A DNA stretch of 28,693 nt from M3007 sp046160345 (GTDB taxonomy: Bacteria > Bacteroidota > Bacteroidia > Chitinophagales > Saprospiraceae), in the NCBI GenBank assembly GCA_046160345.1, contig JBJXGO010000294.1:1-28693 (forward strand), read 5' to 3'. The notes below the pieces were generated by a model. It was not told where the DNA came from and made no database searches. It saw only the letters and a program-made list of their open reading frames with translations. A program made the position numbers and the translations under genes. Positions 25,826 to 28,693 of the stretch are shown in pieces. How positions within the stretch are numbered: position 1 is the stretch's first letter; every line of letters begins with the position of its first letter.

Positions 25826-26041
25826 TTTCTCTCGTCTTTGAATCCGCTCCATCCGTCTATCCAACCGCGCCATTCGCAGTTTCAGTGCAGCCAGCATGTA
25901 ACCTCCATGTCATTTGTGGGGTCTTGTGGGTATTGATTATCTGTTGATTTGAAGAGCACTCCCAGCAAGAGATTGGTTTTTGCGCCAGATGTAAAACCTT
26001 ATCCTCAATTAACCGCCTCCATAAAACAGTTCGTCCCTTAA

Positions 26042-26081
26042 AACCTACCGTTCATACAAAAGAACTCGGCATTGGTAGGTT
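26042..26081. promoter_or_regulatory. Inverted repeat just upstream of the barrel-gene promoter
   Basis: AACCTACC (26042-26049) and GGTAGGTT (26074-26081) are perfect inverted 8-mers, 32 bp apart start to start (about three helix turns). They lie directly before the predicted -33 element and could bind a dimeric regulator. The core also resembles the 33-bp palindrome arm, so a decayed copy is possible. Confidence 0.35.
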
Positions 26082-26086
26082 CTATG

Positions 26087-26117
26087 TTTTACAAGTTACT
26101 GAATGAACGCACCTTTG
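26087..26117 (+). promoter_or_regulatory. Predicted Bacteroidota-type promoter for the outer-membrane barrel gene
   Basis: TTTT (26087-26090), exactly 19 bases, then CACCTTTG (26110-26117): one mismatch in each box compared with TTTG and TAnnTTTG. The leader would be about 70 nt. Confidence 0.45.
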
Positions 26118-26196
26118 TACTATTGAAACAAAAACATTTTGATAAGCAGGATTTTATGTTGAGGTCCACTTTTCACCGTCCACTAATAATTAAGCT

Positions 26197-28665
26197 ATGA
26201 AATCAACTTTCTTCTTTCTTTTAATTTCTTTTTGCCTGTCGGCAACAACGGCTTCTGCCCAAAAAATTACAGGCCAGGCCATTCAATCTAATGGAGATGT
26301 AGCACTTTATGCTACTGTTTTGCTGTATAATGCTGCCGACTCTGTTTTGGCAAAAGGTGCGATTACCGACGATAACGGTCGATTTATCCTTGAAGGCATC
26401 TCTACCGGGCGCTACTTCTTGAATGTCAATCTGGTAGGCCAAAGCACAGGTGCATCAGCTGCTTTCGATTACAACGGAGAGGACAAAGTCCTTGATCCCA
26501 TCAAACTCGAAGAAACGTCCAAAGAGCTTGCCGAGGTTACGGTAGTCGCTCGTAAACCCATCGTGGAAATCAAAGCGGATAAAACCATTTTGAATGTAGA
26601 AGGGAACATAAACTCTCAAGGTCAAAACGCCCTGGAACTGCTTCGCAAAGCCCCTGGGGTTACGGTGGACAACAACGACAATATTTCCCTAAAAGGCAAA
26701 AACTCCGTTCGTTTCCAGATTGATGGGCGCGATGTTCCGATGGACTCCAAAGACCTTGCCGGGCTACTCAAAGGAATGCGGGCCGAAGACATCGCAGCTA
26801 TTGAAATGGTTACGAACCCTTCGGCCAAGTACGATGCAAGTGGTAATGCGGGTATCATCAATTTCAGAACAAAAAAAGACAAAAACCTGGGCACCAATGG
26901 CTCTTTTGGGGGCGAAGCAGTTTATGGTGAAAGCCTGAAAGGCGGTGGAAATCTCAGGTTCAACCACCGCAATAAAAAGGTAAATGTGTTCGGTTCGTAC
27001 TCCAATCATTTCGGTGATTGGCATAACACTATCAATCTTTTGCGTGACCAACAAGGCTCGCAAACCGACCCTAATCTTCCAAATTACGACCCCAGCCGCC
27101 GCTACGACCAGAGCGGCAAAATGAAAGACAACAACAACAACCATAACTTCAAATTGGGCACCGACTTCTTCCTGAATTCAAAGCATACGGTCGGGTTTAT
27201 TGTAGATGGGCGAAATGCTCAAGGACCTTGGGAAAATTTTTCGCGCACAGAGATTTCTTCGCTTGACAAGCCGGATGAAATAGAATCTATCCTGGTAGCC
27301 TCCAATCGTCAACCTCAGAACCGGACGAACTTTAATTTCAACCTGAATTACCGTTTTGCTGACACGCTTGGTCATGAATTGACCGTCGATGCCAATCGTG
27401 GTACCTACCGATACCGTGCTGATTCTTACCAGCCCAACCGTTATTACAACGCAACCGAGCAGGAACTTTTGACCGAAAACATCTACCGAAACAATACCCC
27501 AACCGATATTGACATTACGATACTGAAAGCTGACTGGGAACAAAATCTTTGGAAAGGCAAACTGGGTATTGGGTTCAAAATGAACAATGTAGAGACAGAT
27601 AACACCTTCGATTTTTATAATGTTACAGGGGGTGTTTCACAAATTGACACGGGCCGGAGCAATAATTTCGTTTATCACGAAATGGTGAACGCGGGCTATG
27701 TCAACTACAATTTCCAATTAAAAAAATGGGGCTTCCAAGCGGGCCTTCGTGCAGAACACACAAATTGGAAAGGTGAACTGACCAGCCTGATTTCCTCGAA
27801 CAATCAGATGCCGAGCGACCAATATCTGAACCTGTTTCCAAGCGCGGCAGTAACCTATACTTTGAACAAATCAAATCAGTTTAACCTGACCTACAGCCGC
27901 CGAATTGACCGGCCCAGCTACCGTGACTTGAACCCGTTTGAAGATCGCCTCGACGAATTGACTTACAAAAAAGGCAACCCGTTCCTGCGCCCCCAATTCA
28001 CGCATTCGCTCGAATTGACACATACCTTCATGGGCTTCCTGAACAGCACATTTGGCTACAGCCGCACCAACGATGTGTTCACCGAGTACATTGATACGGC
28101 CTCCAATGGCAAAACTTTTTTAACTCAGGGCAACATTGCGCAACAGGACAATTATTCGCTCAACATCAGTTGCCCCATCCCCATCACCAAATGGTGGGAA
28201 GGATTTATCAGCGTGACGGGAGTGATCAGCGCTTTTGATGCCAATTTCCGCGAGGGCTTTTCTTATAGCGAATCATTTAAATCCTTGAATATTTACAGCG
28301 AACACACCTTTCGTTTGCCCAAAGGCTGGTCGTTCCAGTTGTCGGGATGGTACAACTCTCCGGCGATCTGGCAGGCCCTGTTCCGCACAGAAGCCATGGG
28401 TACCCTGGATGTGGGCGTGCGCAAACAAGTATTTGGCGACAAAGGAACCATCAGTCTCAACGTAGGCGATATTCTCGGAACTCAGGGCTGGCGGAGCGTC
28501 AACGACTTTACCCCCGGTCTTTACATGAGAGGCAACGGCAACTGGGAAAGCCAGGCAGTAAAACTCAATTTCAACTACCGGTTCGGCAATAAAAACGTAA
28601 AAGGTTCCCGCCAGCGCAAAACGGGTACGGAAGACGTGAATTCCAGAATAAAATCGGGGAATTGA
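26197..28665 (+). CDS. Outer-membrane beta-barrel protein (TonB-dependent receptor-like, OMP_b-brl_3 type)
   Basis: An 822-residue outer-membrane protein. Order: signal peptide (1-21, TTASA/Q); carboxypeptidase-regulatory-like domain (about 23-105, ITGQAIQSNGDVALYATVLL, GRFILEGISTGRYFLNV); plug-like domain (about 115-230, ELLRKAPGVTVDNNDNISLKGKNSVRFQIDGRDV, IEMVTNPSAKYDASGNAGIINFRTKK); and a large barrel with SRRIDRPSYRDLNPFEDRLDELTYKKGNPFLRPQFTHS, the signature of the outer_membrane_beta-barrel family. These proteins resemble TonB-dependent receptors but lack the SusC motif set and have no SusD partner. Substrate unknown. The C-terminal end (GSRQRKTGTEDVNSRIKSGN) is a polar, charged tail after the last strand. 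It is a single gene behind its own promoter. Confidence 0.88.
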   Translation: MKSTFFFLLISFCLSATTASAQKITGQAIQSNGDVALYATVLLYNAADSVLAKGAITDDNGRFILEGISTGRYFLNVNLVGQSTGASAAFDYNGEDKVLDPIKLEETSKELAEVTVVARKPIVEIKADKTILNVEGNINSQGQNALELLRKAPGVTVDNNDNISLKGKNSVRFQIDGRDVPMDSKDLAGLLKGMRAEDIAAIEMVTNPSAKYDASGNAGIINFRTKKDKNLGTNGSFGGEAVYGESLKGGGNLRFNHRNKKVNVFGSYSNHFGDWHNTINLLRDQQGSQTDPNLPNYDPSRRYDQSGKMKDNNNNHNFKLGTDFFLNSKHTVGFIVDGRNAQGPWENFSRTEISSLDKPDEIESILVASNRQPQNRTNFNFNLNYRFADTLGHELTVDANRGTYRYRADSYQPNRYYNATEQELLTENIYRNNTPTDIDITILKADWEQNLWKGKLGIGFKMNNVETDNTFDFYNVTGGVSQIDTGRSNNFVYHEMVNAGYVNYNFQLKKWGFQAGLRAEHTNWKGELTSLISSNNQMPSDQYLNLFPSAAVTYTLNKSNQFNLTYSRRIDRPSYRDLNPFEDRLDELTYKKGNPFLRPQFTHSLELTHTFMGFLNSTFGYSRTNDVFTEYIDTASNGKTFLTQGNIAQQDNYSLNISCPIPITKWWEGFISVTGVISAFDANFREGFSYSESFKSLNIYSEHTFRLPKGWSFQLSGWYNSPAIWQALFRTEAMGTLDVGVRKQVFGDKGTISLNVGDILGTQGWRSVNDFTPGLYMRGNGNWESQAVKLNFNYRFGNKNVKGSRQRKTGTEDVNSRIKSGN

Positions 28666-28668
28666 ATG

Positions 28669-28693
28669 GGTTATTGGTTGATTGGTTATTGGT
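28669..28693. repeat. Start of a 15-bp tandem repeat, cut by the window edge
   Basis: The unit GGTTATTGGTTGATT begins at 28669 and again at 28684 (10 of its 15 bases are seen before the window ends). It starts four bases after the barrel-gene stop. Total length cannot be judged. Confidence 0.5.

Larger units (their letters stand above)
25726..26196. other. Intergenic region before the outer-membrane barrel gene
   Basis: This 471-bp gap contains a strong terminator (25752-25783), palindrome copy 3 (25793-25825), an inverted repeat (26042-26081) and a promoter-like sequence (26087-26117). A 65-codon minus-strand frame crosses the palindrome but shows no support as a gene. Nothing was recognised between about 25830 and 26035. 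Confidence 0.6.

Noticed and set aside
25700..25897. 65-codon minus-strand frame rich in Arg/Lys in the gap before the barrel gene
   Set aside because: It runs through a terminator and the palindromic repeat and overlaps the end of the DUF4382 gene. The composition is explained by the repeat.

Overview
The window looks like a chromosomal segment of a Bacteroidota bacterium. Evidence: a SusC/SusD pair, three TonB-dependent or related outer-membrane barrels, C-terminal type IX secretion (T9SS) sorting domains, a DUF4382 lipoprotein, a propeller/Y_Y_Y/LuxR regulator, and promoters of the Bacteroidota type (TTTG, about 19 bp, TAnnTTTG). The Saprospiria are a reasonable guess at class level, but nothing here proves it. 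No rRNA, tRNA, CRISPR array, phage gene or insertion sequence was seen.

Layout. 1-2605 (minus strand): exonuclease III (cut by the window edge) downstream of acetoacetyl-CoA synthetase. 2731-3961 (plus): a Uma2-family nuclease-like protein and an ACP phosphodiesterase. 3977-6688 (plus): a membrane-tethered sensor/transcription factor. 6685-8856 (minus): a FecA-like TonB-dependent receptor whose stop codon overlaps that of the sensor. 9174-24136 (plus): a polysaccharide utilization locus (PUL) closed by a strong terminator at 24199-24234. 24778-25725: a DUF4382 surface lipoprotein with its own terminator. 26197-28665: an OMP_b-brl_3-type outer-membrane barrel.

The PUL is the most interesting part. 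It holds two GH144-like (glycoamylase-like fold) enzymes: one with an FN3 domain and a T9SS tail, the other fused to a serine esterase-like alpha/beta hydrolase with a visible Ser-Asp-His triad. Between them lies a 1053-residue protein of six tandem binding-type beta modules with a T9SS tail. A GH3 beta-glucosidase and SusC/SusD follow. GH144 is the endo-beta-1,2-glucanase family, so the likely substrate is linear or cyclic beta-1,2-glucan. Inferred route: surface GH144 and the six-module protein capture and cut the polymer; SusC/SusD imports oligosaccharides; the GH144-esterase removes ester substituents and cuts further; GH3 releases glucose. A Uma2 gene sits backwards inside the locus, between the GH144-esterase and GH3 genes.

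Non-coding structure is rich. Three copies of a 33-bp palindrome flank susD and lie beyond the DUF4382 gene, with a compensatory change in their arms. A long inverted repeat separates GH3 from susC. Two GC-rich stem-loops precede the GH144-esterase gene. Short palindromes lie at or near several predicted promoters.
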